Shown here piece after piece: positions 18,494 through 33,942 of a stretch of DNA of 64,000 nucleotides. The translations under genes were made by a program, and so were the position numbers. Source of the stretch: Novosphingobium mangrovisedimenti (GTDB taxonomy: Bacteria; Pseudomonadota; Alphaproteobacteria; Sphingomonadales; Sphingomonadaceae). The DNA is taken from assembly GCF_025153475.1 (NCBI RefSeq), contig NZ_JANZXA010000003.1, positions 1 through 64,000 on the forward strand, written 5' to 3'. The notes beneath the pieces were generated by a model that did not search any database, was not told the origin of the DNA, and saw nothing but the letters and a program-made list of their open reading frames with translations. Position 1 is the first letter of the stretch; each line of letters opens with the position of its first letter.

Positions 18494-19030
18494 ATGCGTA
18501 CGGGACCCATCATTCTGCTGGTTGCGACGGTAGCGTTCGTGAGCTGGATTGCGCCGGGGCTGTCGGCGCACAAGGAGGAGCGCAGCGTAATGGCGCCCGC
18601 GCCGGCCAGCAGCGAGCCTTCTTCCGAAGCGGAAACGCGCCGCGAGGCGTGGCTGACTGGCGGAACCGTGCTGGAACGCCAGGGCGACGGTCATTTCTAT
18701 GCCGATGCCGAAGTCGATTCGCGCCAGACGCATTTCCTCGTCGATACCGGCGCCACCATCGTCGCGCTGACCGGGGTGGATGCCCGGGCGATAGGGCTGA
18801 CTTGGGAGGATGCGGACCTCGTGCCCATCGGACGCGGTGCCAGCGGCACCGTCTACGGGGTGCCCGCGAGGCTCGAACGTATCCGGCTCGATGGTTTCGA
18901 GGCGCGCAACGTCGACGCGGCGATCATCCCGGAGGGACTGGACGTCTCGCTGCTGGGGCAGTCGTTTCTCGCGCAATTGCGCGGCGTGCGCATCGACGGC
19001 GATCGCATGGTCCTGGGCGGAAATATCTGA
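18494..19030 (+). CDS. retropepsin-like aspartic protease, TIGR02281/clan AA type
   Basis: A 178-residue protein with an N-terminal signal anchor (PIILLVATVAFVSWI), a low-complexity Ala/Ser/Glu linker, and one retropepsin-like domain. The catalytic motif is FLVDTGATIVALT, with the second conserved region VSLLGQSFLAQL near the end (normally LLGMSFL in the family). One domain means it would act as a homodimer, on the periplasmic side. It starts about 25 bases after the preceding gene. Substrate unknown. Confidence 0.87.
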   Translation: MRTGPIILLVATVAFVSWIAPGLSAHKEERSVMAPAPASSEPSSEAETRREAWLTGGTVLERQGDGHFYADAEVDSRQTHFLVDTGATIVALTGVDARAIGLTWEDADLVPIGRGASGTVYGVPARLERIRLDGFEARNVDAAIIPEGLDVSLLGQSFLAQLRGVRIDGDRMVLGGNI

Positions 19031-19094
19031 TCGCGGCGGGCATTGCGAGGAGTGAGCCCGGCGCCGGCTAGACAATGGAAGGTCCCCGCAATGA

Positions 19095-19128
19095 AAAAGC
19101 CCCGCCGGATCGCTCCGGCGGGGCTTTT
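19095..19128. terminator. bidirectional rho-independent terminator between protease gene and rpoC
   Basis: A perfect hairpin, AAAAGCCCCGCCGGA / TCCGGCGGGGCTTTT with a 4-base loop, with A and T runs on both sides. It lies between convergent transcription units and can end rpoBC on the minus strand and the protease gene on the plus strand. Confidence 0.92.
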
Positions 19129-19157
19129 CATGTGCCTGACGGCGCGGGGAAGGAGGC

Positions 19158-23450
<4,293 letters not shown>

Positions 23451-23495
23451 GTTTCAGTCCCTCTGGGGGTGAATTCTCTAGGCGGAAAGGGAAGG

Positions 23496-23518
23496 GGGCG
23501 GAGCGATGGGCTCCGCCC
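23496..23518 (-). promoter_or_regulatory. hairpin in the rpoB-rpoC intergenic gap
   Basis: GGGCGGAG and CTCCGCCC form an 8-bp GC-only stem with a 7-base loop, 45 bases before the rpoC start codon. There is no U-run on the transcript side, so this looks like a processing or stability structure rather than a terminator. Confidence 0.45.
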
Positions 23519-23524
23519 GATCCG

Positions 23525-27682
<4,158 letters not shown>

Positions 27683-28004
27683 GTGGGTCTGTTGCCTCTT
27701 CGCTTCACTAGGGGGCCGATTCGAAAGCACCGGCCGAAACTTTTTCGTCTTCGCGAGGACGTGATTTTCCGCCTTTGGGACGGACCATCGAAACGCCAAA
27801 AGGCCGCTCGGCATGCAAGGAATCCCTGGGATTAGGGCTCACTTGCGGCCTGCAGCCTTCGCGTCAGATGAAAACCCGGATCGCTTCCTTCCCGAGCGTG
27901 TCCCCGCGCATGGACCCGCCTTGCTCGAAGCGCCGAGCGAAGGGGCCATATAGGATCGCGCCGGCGGCGTGTCAAACGGCTCCGCGATGGCATAAGGAAC
28001 GGTC
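27683..28004. other. divergent intergenic region rpoB / kinase-like gene
   Basis: 322 bases without a credible gene. The minus strand must carry the rpoB promoter and leader; I could not pick a convincing -35/-10 pair. On the plus side, AAGGA lies 7 bases before the ATG at 28005. A short palindrome AATCC-CTG-GGATT is present near 27822-27834. Confidence 0.6.
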
Positions 28005-29315
28005 ATGACGATACCGCAGCCCGTTCCCGAACCCGTCCGTCTCGACCGCACCATGGGCGATGAAACCGGGATGATCATCCCCGCGCACGGCGAGGCGCTT
28101 CGCGAGGAGGGCGCGCCCTGGCTGACGGCCGCCTTTCGCCGTTTCGGATCGCTCGCGCCGGACAATGCCGTGGCGCGCATCGTCCGGCTGGAGCGTTGCC
28201 CGGGTGGGAGCACCGGGGCCAAGTTCTTCCTCGACGTCGCATACGAAAAGCCGCAGCCCGCGCTGCCGACCGCGCTCTTCGTGAAGTTCTCGCGCGATTT
28301 CGCGGATTTCCGCCGCGATCATCCCGGCCGCTACGAAATGGCGGCCGAAGTTGCGTTCATGGCACTTGCCCGCGATCCCGGGTTTCCCGTGGCGGTGGCC
28401 AGGCCGTTCTTCGCCGACTACGAGATGGAGACAGGCACCGGGCTCGTCATCACCGAGCGTATTGCCTTCGGCGAGGGCGTGATCGAGGCGCATCGCGCGA
28501 AGTGCCTCGATTTCCTGACCATGGACGATCCGATCCCCTATTACAGGGCCACGGTTACAGCGCTTGCCCGGCTGGCCGGCGCGCACAAGTCGGGCCGCCT
28601 GTCGCCCGACATCGAGGTGCTGTTCCCGTGGGACCCGGTCGCCGGCAGCGCGGACCCGATCCGTCACGACCGGCCGGCGCTCGAGGCGGAGCTGGATCAT
28701 TGCCGCCAGTTCGTCCTGCGCTGTCCGCAGCACTTTCCCGCCGAAGTGCGGTCCGGCGCATTTCTGGACCGGATGCGCAGCGAAGCACTGTCGATCCGTG
28801 AGCACGAAGCCGTGCTGCAACGCTTCCTGACCGGCGATCCGGCGATGATCGCGCTCAACCACTGGAACGCGCATATCGACAACTGCTTCTTCTGGCACGA
28901 GGGCTCCGTCCTGCGCTGCGGTCTGATCGACTGGGGGCGGGGCGGGCAGATCACTTTCGGCGCGACGCTATGGGGCGCGCTTTCGGCCGCGCATCACGAC
29001 ATCTGGGATGTCCATCTCGACGCGCTGCTGGCCCTCTTCGTCGAGGAGTACCGGCGGGCCGGTGGTCCGGCGATCACGACCGAGGCGCTGGAGAACCACC
29101 TCATGGTCCATATCGCCACCATGGGCGTCGCGCGCGTCCTGGCGTTCCCGGAGATCATCGAGTTCCGTCTGCCCGGCATTGGCGAGGCAAGCGGCCCGCA
29201 CGATCCCGCGATCCTGGCCATCGATCCGGCCCGCAACTGCCTTCATGTCCTGACCGTGTTCCTCAAGCTGTGGGAACGGCGCGATTTCGGCAGGCGGATC
29301 AGGGCGCTGCTTTAG
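28005..29315 (+). CDS. APH/phosphotransferase-fold protein
   Basis: A 436-residue protein of the aminoglycoside-phosphotransferase/choline-kinase-like superfamily. The catalytic loop reads IALNHWNAHIDNCFFW (H-x-N with a later Asn) and the metal-binding motif is GLIDWGRGG, equivalent to the DFG/IDW motif of the family. The N-lobe includes TALFVKFSRDF with the likely ATP-binding Lys. The protein is longer than antibiotic-resistance APHs and closer to the phosphotransferase family linked to lipid or small-molecule metabolism. The substrate is unknown and antibiotic resistance should not be assumed. It is divergent from rpoB. Confidence 0.78.
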   Translation: MTIPQPVPEPVRLDRTMGDETGMIIPAHGEALREEGAPWLTAAFRRFGSLAPDNAVARIVRLERCPGGSTGAKFFLDVAYEKPQPALPTALFVKFSRDFADFRRDHPGRYEMAAEVAFMALARDPGFPVAVARPFFADYEMETGTGLVITERIAFGEGVIEAHRAKCLDFLTMDDPIPYYRATVTALARLAGAHKSGRLSPDIEVLFPWDPVAGSADPIRHDRPALEAELDHCRQFVLRCPQHFPAEVRSGAFLDRMRSEALSIREHEAVLQRFLTGDPAMIALNHWNAHIDNCFFWHEGSVLRCGLIDWGRGGQITFGATLWGALSAAHHDIWDVHLDALLALFVEEYRRAGGPAITTEALENHLMVHIATMGVARVLAFPEIIEFRLPGIGEASGPHDPAILAIDPARNCLHVLTVFLKLWERRDFGRRIRALL

Positions 29316-29363
29316 GGCGGGAGCTGCGCCTTCTCGTAATTCGATCAGGAGCATATTGTTTTT

Positions 29364-29374
29364 CGATATTATCG
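29364..29374. promoter_or_regulatory. palindromic operator candidate
   Basis: CGATA-T-TATCG, a perfect 5-bp inverted repeat around one base, ends one base before the TTGACA -35 box of the promoter at 29376. The downstream operon encodes an Xre-type repressor, so autoregulation here is plausible. Confidence 0.4.
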
Positions 29375-29375
29375 T

Positions 29376-29404
29376 TTGACAATAAGTCGAATCGAGATTA
29401 TTGA
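29376..29404 (+). promoter_or_regulatory. sigma-70-type promoter of the secreted peptide/DUF2975/HTH operon
   Basis: TTGACA at 29376-29381, a 17-bp spacer, then TATTGA at 29399-29404. The -35 box is a perfect consensus match. The surrounding 29345-29415 is markedly AT-rich compared with the genome. The first start codon downstream is at 29437. Confidence 0.65.
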
Positions 29405-29436
29405 ATTTCGCTATGACGCATATCGGAGAACATGAA

Positions 29437-29613
29437 ATGACCAATCAAGAGCCTCGGAGCGCCCCTCGCTCCATTGCCGCCATAATGGCCGTCGTCCTGA
29501 TGACGGCCATCTGGCTTCCCACCGTATCGACCCCGGCTCAAGCGACTGCGCCTGCCGGCCAGGGCGTCGTGGTCGTGGCGTCCTCGGGCGCCTACACCCC
29601 GGCGCTGATGTAA
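29437..29613 (+). CDS. small secreted or membrane peptide
   Basis: A 58-residue protein. The ATG at 29437 has GGAG about 9 bases upstream (29424); an in-frame upstream ATG at 29401 sits inside the predicted promoter and is rejected. The sequence is a signal peptide: a polar start with two Arg, the core SIAAIMAVVLMTAIWL, and a cleavage-like site after PAQA. Only about 22 residues would remain (Gly/Val/Ser-rich). It is the first gene of a unit with a DUF2975 membrane protein and an Xre-type regulator. I do not recognise the family; a signalling or modulator peptide is speculation. Confidence 0.55.
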   Translation: MTNQEPRSAPRSIAAIMAVVLMTAIWLPTVSTPAQATAPAGQGVVVVASSGAYTPALM

Positions 29614-29630
29614 TTCCGGAGCAACCTGTC

Positions 29631-30179
29631 ATGACCTCGATCACCCGAGATCCGCTGCTCGCCATCGCCAAGGGCATCCTCTGGTTGCTGATGGGGGTGA
29701 TGGTGCTCGCGGCGATTGCCACCATCGTTGCCGTGCCGGCCGTCCTCGTCATGCGCGACCAGATCATGGTCGACCTCGCGAAGGAAATGCCGGGGCTGGA
29801 TGCGCCGCATTTCGTTCTGGCCATTGCGGCGGTCTGCCTGCTCGCGGCGATATTGCTGGCCTTGCTGTTCCGCATATTCCAGCTGCTCAAGCAGATCGTC
29901 GACACCGTGGGCGCGGGCGATCCCTTCGTGCCGGTCAATGCCAGGCGGCTGACGCAGATGGCGTGGCTGACACTTGCCGTGCAGGTCGTCAGCCTGCCGC
30001 TCACCCGTATCGGCATGTGGATTCACGAAGTGACCAAAGGTGCCGGCGCCGACGGGGTGGACATCAGGGTTACCGGTGTCGACGGCAATGGACTGCTGCT
30101 CGTGCTTATCCTGTTCATCCTCGCCCGCGTGTTCCGCAAGGGTGCAGAGATGCGCGCCGAGCTGGAAGGAACCGTGTGA
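29631..30179 (+). CDS. DUF2975 domain membrane protein
   Basis: A 182-residue integral membrane protein with four hydrophobic helices: GILWLLMGVMVLAAIATIV, FVLAIAAVCLLAAILLALLF, MAWLTLAVQVVSLPL and GLLLVLILFILARVFRKG. The loop IFQLLKQIVDTVGAGDPF is the usual DUF2975 signature (NxxRL follows as NARRL). GGAGC precedes the ATG. DUF2975 genes are typically paired with a YozG-like HTH gene, as here at 30310. The role is unknown; a membrane sensor working with the HTH protein is the common inference. Confidence 0.85.
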   Translation: MTSITRDPLLAIAKGILWLLMGVMVLAAIATIVAVPAVLVMRDQIMVDLAKEMPGLDAPHFVLAIAAVCLLAAILLALLFRIFQLLKQIVDTVGAGDPFVPVNARRLTQMAWLTLAVQVVSLPLTRIGMWIHEVTKGAGADGVDIRVTGVDGNGLLLVLILFILARVFRKGAEMRAELEGTV

Positions 30180-30271
30180 TGGATCTGGGACTGGACTTGT
30201 TTCGCACACCCGTGCTCTCGGGCGAGACCTGCTGCCAACGCCTTCAGGACGAAGTCGGGGGAACGGTGTGA
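30179..30271 (+). CDS. possible 30-residue micro-ORF between DUF2975 and HTH genes
   Basis: The ATG at 30179 overlaps the DUF2975 stop (TGATG), and the micro-ORF's own stop at 30269-30271 overlaps another ATG (30271). Both junctions lie in nearly identical 15-base stretches, GGAACCGTGTGATGG and GGAACGGTGTGATGG, 92 bases apart. This may be a real coupled leader-type peptide or a by-product of a small duplication. No similarity is recognised. Confidence 0.25.
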   Translation: MDLGLDLFRTPVLSGETCCQRLQDEVGGTV

Positions 30272-30309
30272 TGGCTGGCTGTGAAACAGGAAACGAAGGA
30301 GCCCGGATA

Positions 30310-30516
30310 GTGGTCCGGCTCGACGATCTGCTCCATGAGCGCCGCATGACGCTGACCGAACTGGCCGAGCGTATCGGCATCACCCTCGCCAACCTCTCGA
30401 TCCTCAAGACCGGCAAGGCGAAGGCGATCCGCTTCACCACGCTAGAGGCGATCTGCAGGGAGCTGGACTGCCAGCCCGGTGATCTGCTGGAATACCGCTC
30501 GGGAGGCTCGGAATAG
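30310..30516 (+). CDS. YozG-like Cro/C1 (Xre) family transcriptional regulator
   Basis: A 68-residue single-domain HTH protein. GTG 30310 is chosen as the start because AAGGAG lies 8 bases upstream and because family members begin with VVRLDDLL-type sequence; the ATG at 30271 adds a 13-residue tail not seen in the family. The HTH is MTLTELAERIGITLANLSIL, followed by KTGKAKAIRFTTLEAIC and the ending CQPGDLLEYR. It probably controls the DUF2975 operon, possibly through the CGATATTATCG palindrome upstream. Confidence 0.88.
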   Translation: MVRLDDLLHERRMTLTELAERIGITLANLSILKTGKAKAIRFTTLEAICRELDCQPGDLLEYRSGGSE

Positions 30517-30540
30517 CGGTCCCGCCCGGCCGGGAACCTG

Positions 30541-30583
30541 AAAGGGGGCGCTCAGACCGACAGGTCGACGAGCGTCCCTTTTT
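30541..30583 (+). terminator. terminator after the HTH gene
   Basis: AAAGGG-GGCGCTC pairs with GAGCG-T-CCCTTT around a 16-base loop, followed by a TTTTT run. It overlaps the last codons of the minus-strand gene at 30552, so it is shared by convergent units. Confidence 0.6.
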
Positions 30584-30836
30584 CGTTGGGGTTTTCATTC
30601 GAATAGGCTTTCGCGACCATGCGCGCGGTGGCCTGTTCCCAGTCGAGGCGCAGCTGGGCCTCGGCGTCGTTTTCCTGCGCATCGCGCGTGAAGAACATGG
30701 GCTTGAAGCCGTTGGCGTCCTCGGGGCCGAAATGGCGAGAGGGGCCGGGGCCGTCGATGGTGGCGGCAGACGCGGGGCGCGGTCGCGTGACGCCGCCGAC
30801 CGCGAAAGGAACAGGCTGGTAAGGACCTGACTGCAT
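30552..30836 (-). CDS. hypothetical protein
   Basis: A 94-residue protein. The start at 30836 has AGGAGG 8 bases upstream, stronger than the upstream frame extension to 30881. The first half is Pro/Gly-rich and probably disordered; the second half (LRLDWEQATARMVAKAYSN) is a short helix. I recognise no domain. It is convergent with the HTH gene and shares its terminator. It is probably real on the strength of its ribosome-binding site. Confidence 0.6.
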   Translation of the reverse strand: MQSGPYQPVPFAVGGVTRPRPASAATIDGPGPSRHFGPEDANGFKPMFFTRDAQENDAEAQLRLDWEQATARMVAKAYSNENPNEKGTLVDLSV

Positions 30837-31314
30837 GCGAACCGCCTCCTGGCTGTCCATGCCCCCCCCGTGTGAAACCACGAGGCTGACAGGCCCGGAT
30901 TAACGAATGGTTGGCGCAATCATAGGTGAAGATACGTATTCATGGTGGCGACGAAGATCGTCCGGCCGGGCCGGGCCCGGCTCTTCGGGAATCCGCGTCA
31001 GGCTTGACTCTTCGCGACGTTTGGGCCAATGGCCCGCCCCGACCGGCAGGCCGAGAATCATCGAAGCCTTGCCGTTCATCCGTCCGAGACAGTTGGTGGG
31101 GCTTGCCCCTTAATTTCCAGCCTAGACGGGGAACAGGAAATTTTCCGGCCCCTCGCTCCTGCAGTGCGGTGCCACTTTTGCGTTTCGGCGCAGCTCCTTC
31201 CCCATCGAACGGACCAGCCCGTGCCGCGTCAGCGGTGCGGACAAACGTAGCCGGCCGTGCGGGGTGCCCAGATCGGGATCACGCTCCAAGCGGTCACATG
31301 TGAAGGAGTAAGGC
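30837..31314 (+). promoter_or_regulatory. intergenic region with rplJ leader
   Basis: 478 bases without a supported gene; open frames here have shadow-like Arg/Pro-rich translations. The last 150 bases before rplJ should form the 5' leader through which L10-L12 usually represses its own translation. GC-rich inverted stretches are visible around 31165-31300, but I cannot fold them by hand with confidence. The rplJ ribosome-binding site AAGGAG is at 31301-31306. Confidence 0.4.
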
Positions 31315-31830
31315 ATGGATCGTTCGCAAAAAGCCGAATCGGTTGCCCAGCTCAACGCGGTCTTCAACGAGGTCGGCGTGGTGGTCGTCACCCGCAACCT
31401 CGGCATGTCGGTGGCTCAGTCCACCGAACTGCGCACGAAGATCCGTGAAGCCGGTGCATCCTACAAGGTTGCGAAGAACCGTCTTGCCAAGCTTGCCATT
31501 GCGGACACCGACTACAACGGTATCGGCGACTTCCTGACCGGCCCGACGGCCATCGCGACTTCGGTCGACCCCGTCGCTGCCGCCAAGGCCGTTGTCGATT
31601 TCGCGAAGACGACCGACAAGATCGAGATCGTCGGCGGCGCAATGGGTTCGCAGGTTCTGAACGCGGAAGGTGTCAAGGCTCTCGCCTCGATGCCCTCGCT
31701 CGACGAACTGCGCGCCAAGCTCATCGGTCTCGTCCAGGCTCCGGCCACGAAGATCGCCCAGCTTCAGACCGCTCCGGCGGCCAAGCTGGCGCGCGTTTTC
31801 GGCGCCTACGCCGCCAAGGACGCTGCCTGA
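31315..31830 (+). CDS. rplJ: 50S ribosomal protein L10
   Basis: A 171-residue L10 that anchors the L7/L12 stalk on 23S rRNA near L11. Family sequence: the N-terminal [38 protein letters not shown], the RNA-binding [11 protein letters not shown], and a C-terminal helix ending [19 protein letters not shown] that binds L12 dimers. AAGGAG precedes the ATG. rplK and rplA, normally upstream, are absent; the preceding gene is an unrelated hypothetical gene on the other strand. Confidence 0.98.
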   Translation: MDRSQKAESVAQLNAVFNEVGVVVVTRNLGMSVAQSTELRTKIREAGASYKVAKNRLAKLAIADTDYNGIGDFLTGPTAIATSVDPVAAAKAVVDFAKTTDKIEIVGGAMGSQVLNAEGVKALASMPSLDELRAKLIGLVQAPATKIAQLQTAPAAKLARVFGAYAAKDAA

Positions 31831-31844
31831 GAGCAAGCCCCAAG

Positions 31845-31880
31845 CGATTTCCAGCCGGGCTGCCCGGCGCCCGGAAATCG
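31845..31880 (+). promoter_or_regulatory. strong hairpin between rplJ and rplL
   Basis: CGATTTCC and GGAAATCG form the outer stem and GCCGGGC / GCCCGG the inner one. There is no T-run after it, so it is not a standard terminator. It may protect or process the transcript and so raise L12 over L10, which is needed in excess. Confidence 0.5.
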
Positions 31881-31973
31881 CGAAAGGCCAAGCGGAAGCA
31901 GAACGTTTCGAAACGATTTATCCCGGCTTGCGGCATGACGCCCACCGGGACCACAGATCAGGAGTAAAGTATC

Positions 31974-32354
31974 ATGGCCGATATCGCCAAGCTTGTTGAA
32001 GAACTGTCGCAGCTGACCGTCCTCGAGGCGGCTGACCTCGCCAAGGCCCTGGAAGAAGCATGGGGCGTTTCCGCCGCTGCTGCCGTTGCCGTTGCCGCTC
32101 CCGCCGCTGGCGGTGGTGACGCCGGTGCCGCTGCTGCCGAGAAGGACGAATTCGACGTCGTTCTGACCGGCGACGGTGGCAAGAAGATCCAGGTCATCAA
32201 GGAAGTCCGCGCCATCACCGGTCTGGGCCTCGCCGAAGCCAAGGCTCTCGTCGAAGGTGCTCCGAAGGCCGTCAAGGAAGGCGTCAACAAGGCGGAAGCC
32301 GAGGAAATCAAGGCGAAGATCGAAGCAGCCGGCGGCACCGTCGAGCTCAAGTAA
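31974..32354 (+). CDS. rplL: 50S ribosomal protein L7/L12
   Basis: A 126-residue stalk protein, present as dimers that recruit translation GTPases. The N-terminal dimerisation helix is [20 protein letters not shown], the hinge is Ala/Val/Gly-rich (residues about 35-55), and the C-terminal domain has [17 protein letters not shown] and [21 protein letters not shown] lies 12 bases before the ATG. It forms an rplJ-rplL unit and is followed by a clear terminator rather than by rpoB. Confidence 0.98.
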   Translation: MADIAKLVEELSQLTVLEAADLAKALEEAWGVSAAAAVAVAAPAAGGGDAGAAAAEKDEFDVVLTGDGGKKIQVIKEVRAITGLGLAEAKALVEGAPKAVKEGVNKAEAEEIKAKIEAAGGTVELK

Positions 32355-32387
32355 TCTTCGACCCGGTTCTTCCGGAACGAAAATGGG

Positions 32388-32415
32388 AAGGGCGGCTCTT
32401 CGGGGCCGCCCTTTT
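32388..32415 (+). terminator. rho-independent terminator after rplL
   Basis: AAGGGCGGC and GCCGCCCTT form a 9-bp stem with an 8-base loop followed by TTTTCGTTTT. This ends the rplJL transcript about 35 bases after the stop codon. Confidence 0.9.
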
Positions 32416-32511
32416 CGTTTTGGCCCTTGCCGTCTCCGAACAAGTGTTGTCCTTTCGTGACAAAGGCGGGCATGGTCGCGCCGATGGGGCACTGCGATCG
32501 CGGAGGCACGA

Positions 32512-33429
32512 ATGGCCTACAGATTCAGGGCGGGTGATCGCTCGGTGGAACGGGCGGTACGCCGGATCGCGCGCGAGCAGATCGACGGCGCGCTGTCCGC
32601 GATCGATACGCAGGGCGGCGACGTGGCCACGCACGAGGTTCGCAAGGCGTGCAAGAAAATCCGCGCGCTCGTCCGCCTGGTCCGCCCGGGTTTCGCCGGC
32701 TACGCCCGGGAGAACACCGAATTTCGCGAGATTGCGGGCCTGCTGGCCGGTGCCCGCGACGCCAAGGTCCTGCTCGATACTTTCGATCTGCTGATGACGG
32801 ATGCACCCGACCCGGGCCCGTTCGTGCCGCTCCGCGAGCAGATCGCCCCCGAAGCGACGGGTGCCTTGCAGGGGGAAACCGGCGCGGACCGGCTCGGGCA
32901 GGCGCGCGCGCTGCTGAAGGCGGCCCGCAAGCGCGTGGACAACTGGACGCTGGAAGGTGCGGACCGGGACGTCCTGGGCGCGGGGCTGGGCAAGGTCCTG
33001 CGCAAGGCGCGGGGAGCTGCCCGCACGGTCGAGAACGAGCCGAGCGCCCTGCACTATCATGAACTACGCAAGCTCATGAAATACCACTGGTATCACGTCC
33101 GTCTCATGATGCCGATCTGGCCGGAGATGATGCGTCCGCTTGCGGGCGAGCTGAGCCGGCTTGCCGATATGCTGGGCCTGCATCACGACGTCTGCGTGCT
33201 TGAGGAGCGTCTGGGCAGTCTTCCGCCCGGCAGCGCCCACGCGGGTGCGGGACAGGCCCTGCTGAAGCTCGCGGGCAGGCGGCGCGTGCGGCTCGAACGG
33301 CAGATTGCGCCGCTTTCCGCGCGGCTTCTGGCCCAACCGGTCGATGCCGTGGTCGATCACTGGCAGGCGCTGTGGCGGATCTGGCGCGCCGGCTGCGCGG
33401 AGGCGCGGGGGAAACGGCAGGGCGGATGA
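32512..33429 (+). CDS. CHAD domain-containing protein
   Basis: A 305-residue all-helical CHAD protein. Both halves of the domain carry the conserved histidine/basic helices: HEVRKACKKIRALVRLVRPG near the start and HELRKLMKYHWYHVRLM in the second half. These conserved His/Lys/Arg bind polyphosphate, and CHAD proteins locate to polyphosphate granules. GGAGG lies just before the ATG. The CYTH gene starts 35 bases downstream, the usual genomic partner. With the Ppx protein at 2.9 kb this points to polyphosphate handling. Confidence 0.9.
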   Translation: MAYRFRAGDRSVERAVRRIAREQIDGALSAIDTQGGDVATHEVRKACKKIRALVRLVRPGFAGYARENTEFREIAGLLAGARDAKVLLDTFDLLMTDAPDPGPFVPLREQIAPEATGALQGETGADRLGQARALLKAARKRVDNWTLEGADRDVLGAGLGKVLRKARGAARTVENEPSALHYHELRKLMKYHWYHVRLMMPIWPEMMRPLAGELSRLADMLGLHHDVCVLEERLGSLPPGSAHAGAGQALLKLAGRRRVRLERQIAPLSARLLAQPVDAVVDHWQALWRIWRAGCAEARGKRQGG

Positions 33430-33463
33430 CGGCGATGTATGACGACGGGGCCGGGGACCGGGC

Positions 33464-33934
33464 ATGACAATTGAAATCGAACGCAAGTTCCTGGTCGACG
33501 GGGACGGCTGGCGCGACGGGGTTACCGGCTCCAGGCGCATTCGTCAGGCCTACCTCTCGAAAGGCGGCGCTGCGAGCGTGCGCATCCGTCTGGTGGACGA
33601 GCGCGAAGCAAGGCTGACGGTCAAGGCGGCGGGCAGTGTGGACGGGGCGGCGCTGGCGCGCGCGGAGTTCGAATATCCCGTGCCGTTCGAACATGCACAG
33701 GCCATGCTGGACCTGCGCATCGGGCGGATCATCGAGAAGACCCGCTATCTGGTCCCCGCCGGGAACGGGCGGGTCTGGGAAGTGGACGTGTTCGACGGCG
33801 ATCACGAGGGTCTGATCCTGGCGGAGATCGAACTGGACGCTGCCGACGAGCATGTCGTGCTGCCGGACTGGATTGGACGCGAAGTGACGGACGACCCGGG
33901 TTACAGCAACGCGGTCCTCGCCCAGGTCGGCTGA
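33464..33934 (+). CDS. CYTH domain protein (triphosphate tunnel metalloenzyme family)
   Basis: A 156-residue stand-alone CYTH/TTM protein. It starts with TIEIERKFLV, the EIERKFLV signature with the metal-binding glutamates. Strand residues follow: RIRQAYLS, VRIRLVDEREARLTVK and, at the end, ILAEIELDAADE. Single-domain bacterial TTMs hydrolyse inorganic tripolyphosphate or nucleoside triphosphates, and a few are class IV adenylate cyclases. Pairing with the CHAD gene suggests a triphosphatase in polyphosphate metabolism. Substrate not provable here. Confidence 0.9.
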   Translation: MTIEIERKFLVDGDGWRDGVTGSRRIRQAYLSKGGAASVRIRLVDEREARLTVKAAGSVDGAALARAEFEYPVPFEHAQAMLDLRIGRIIEKTRYLVPAGNGRVWEVDVFDGDHEGLILAEIELDAADEHVVLPDWIGREVTDDPGYSNAVLAQVG

Positions 33935-33942
33935 CCGGCCGA

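Noticed and set aside
28005-29315. Aminoglycoside resistance gene
   Set aside because: The fold motifs fit, but length (436) and divergence fit a broader phosphotransferase family; no resistance-gene context.
30908-31303. Plus-strand gene upstream of rplJ
   Set aside because: Arg/Pro/Ser-rich translations, no ribosome-binding site, and the region is expected to hold the rplJ leader.
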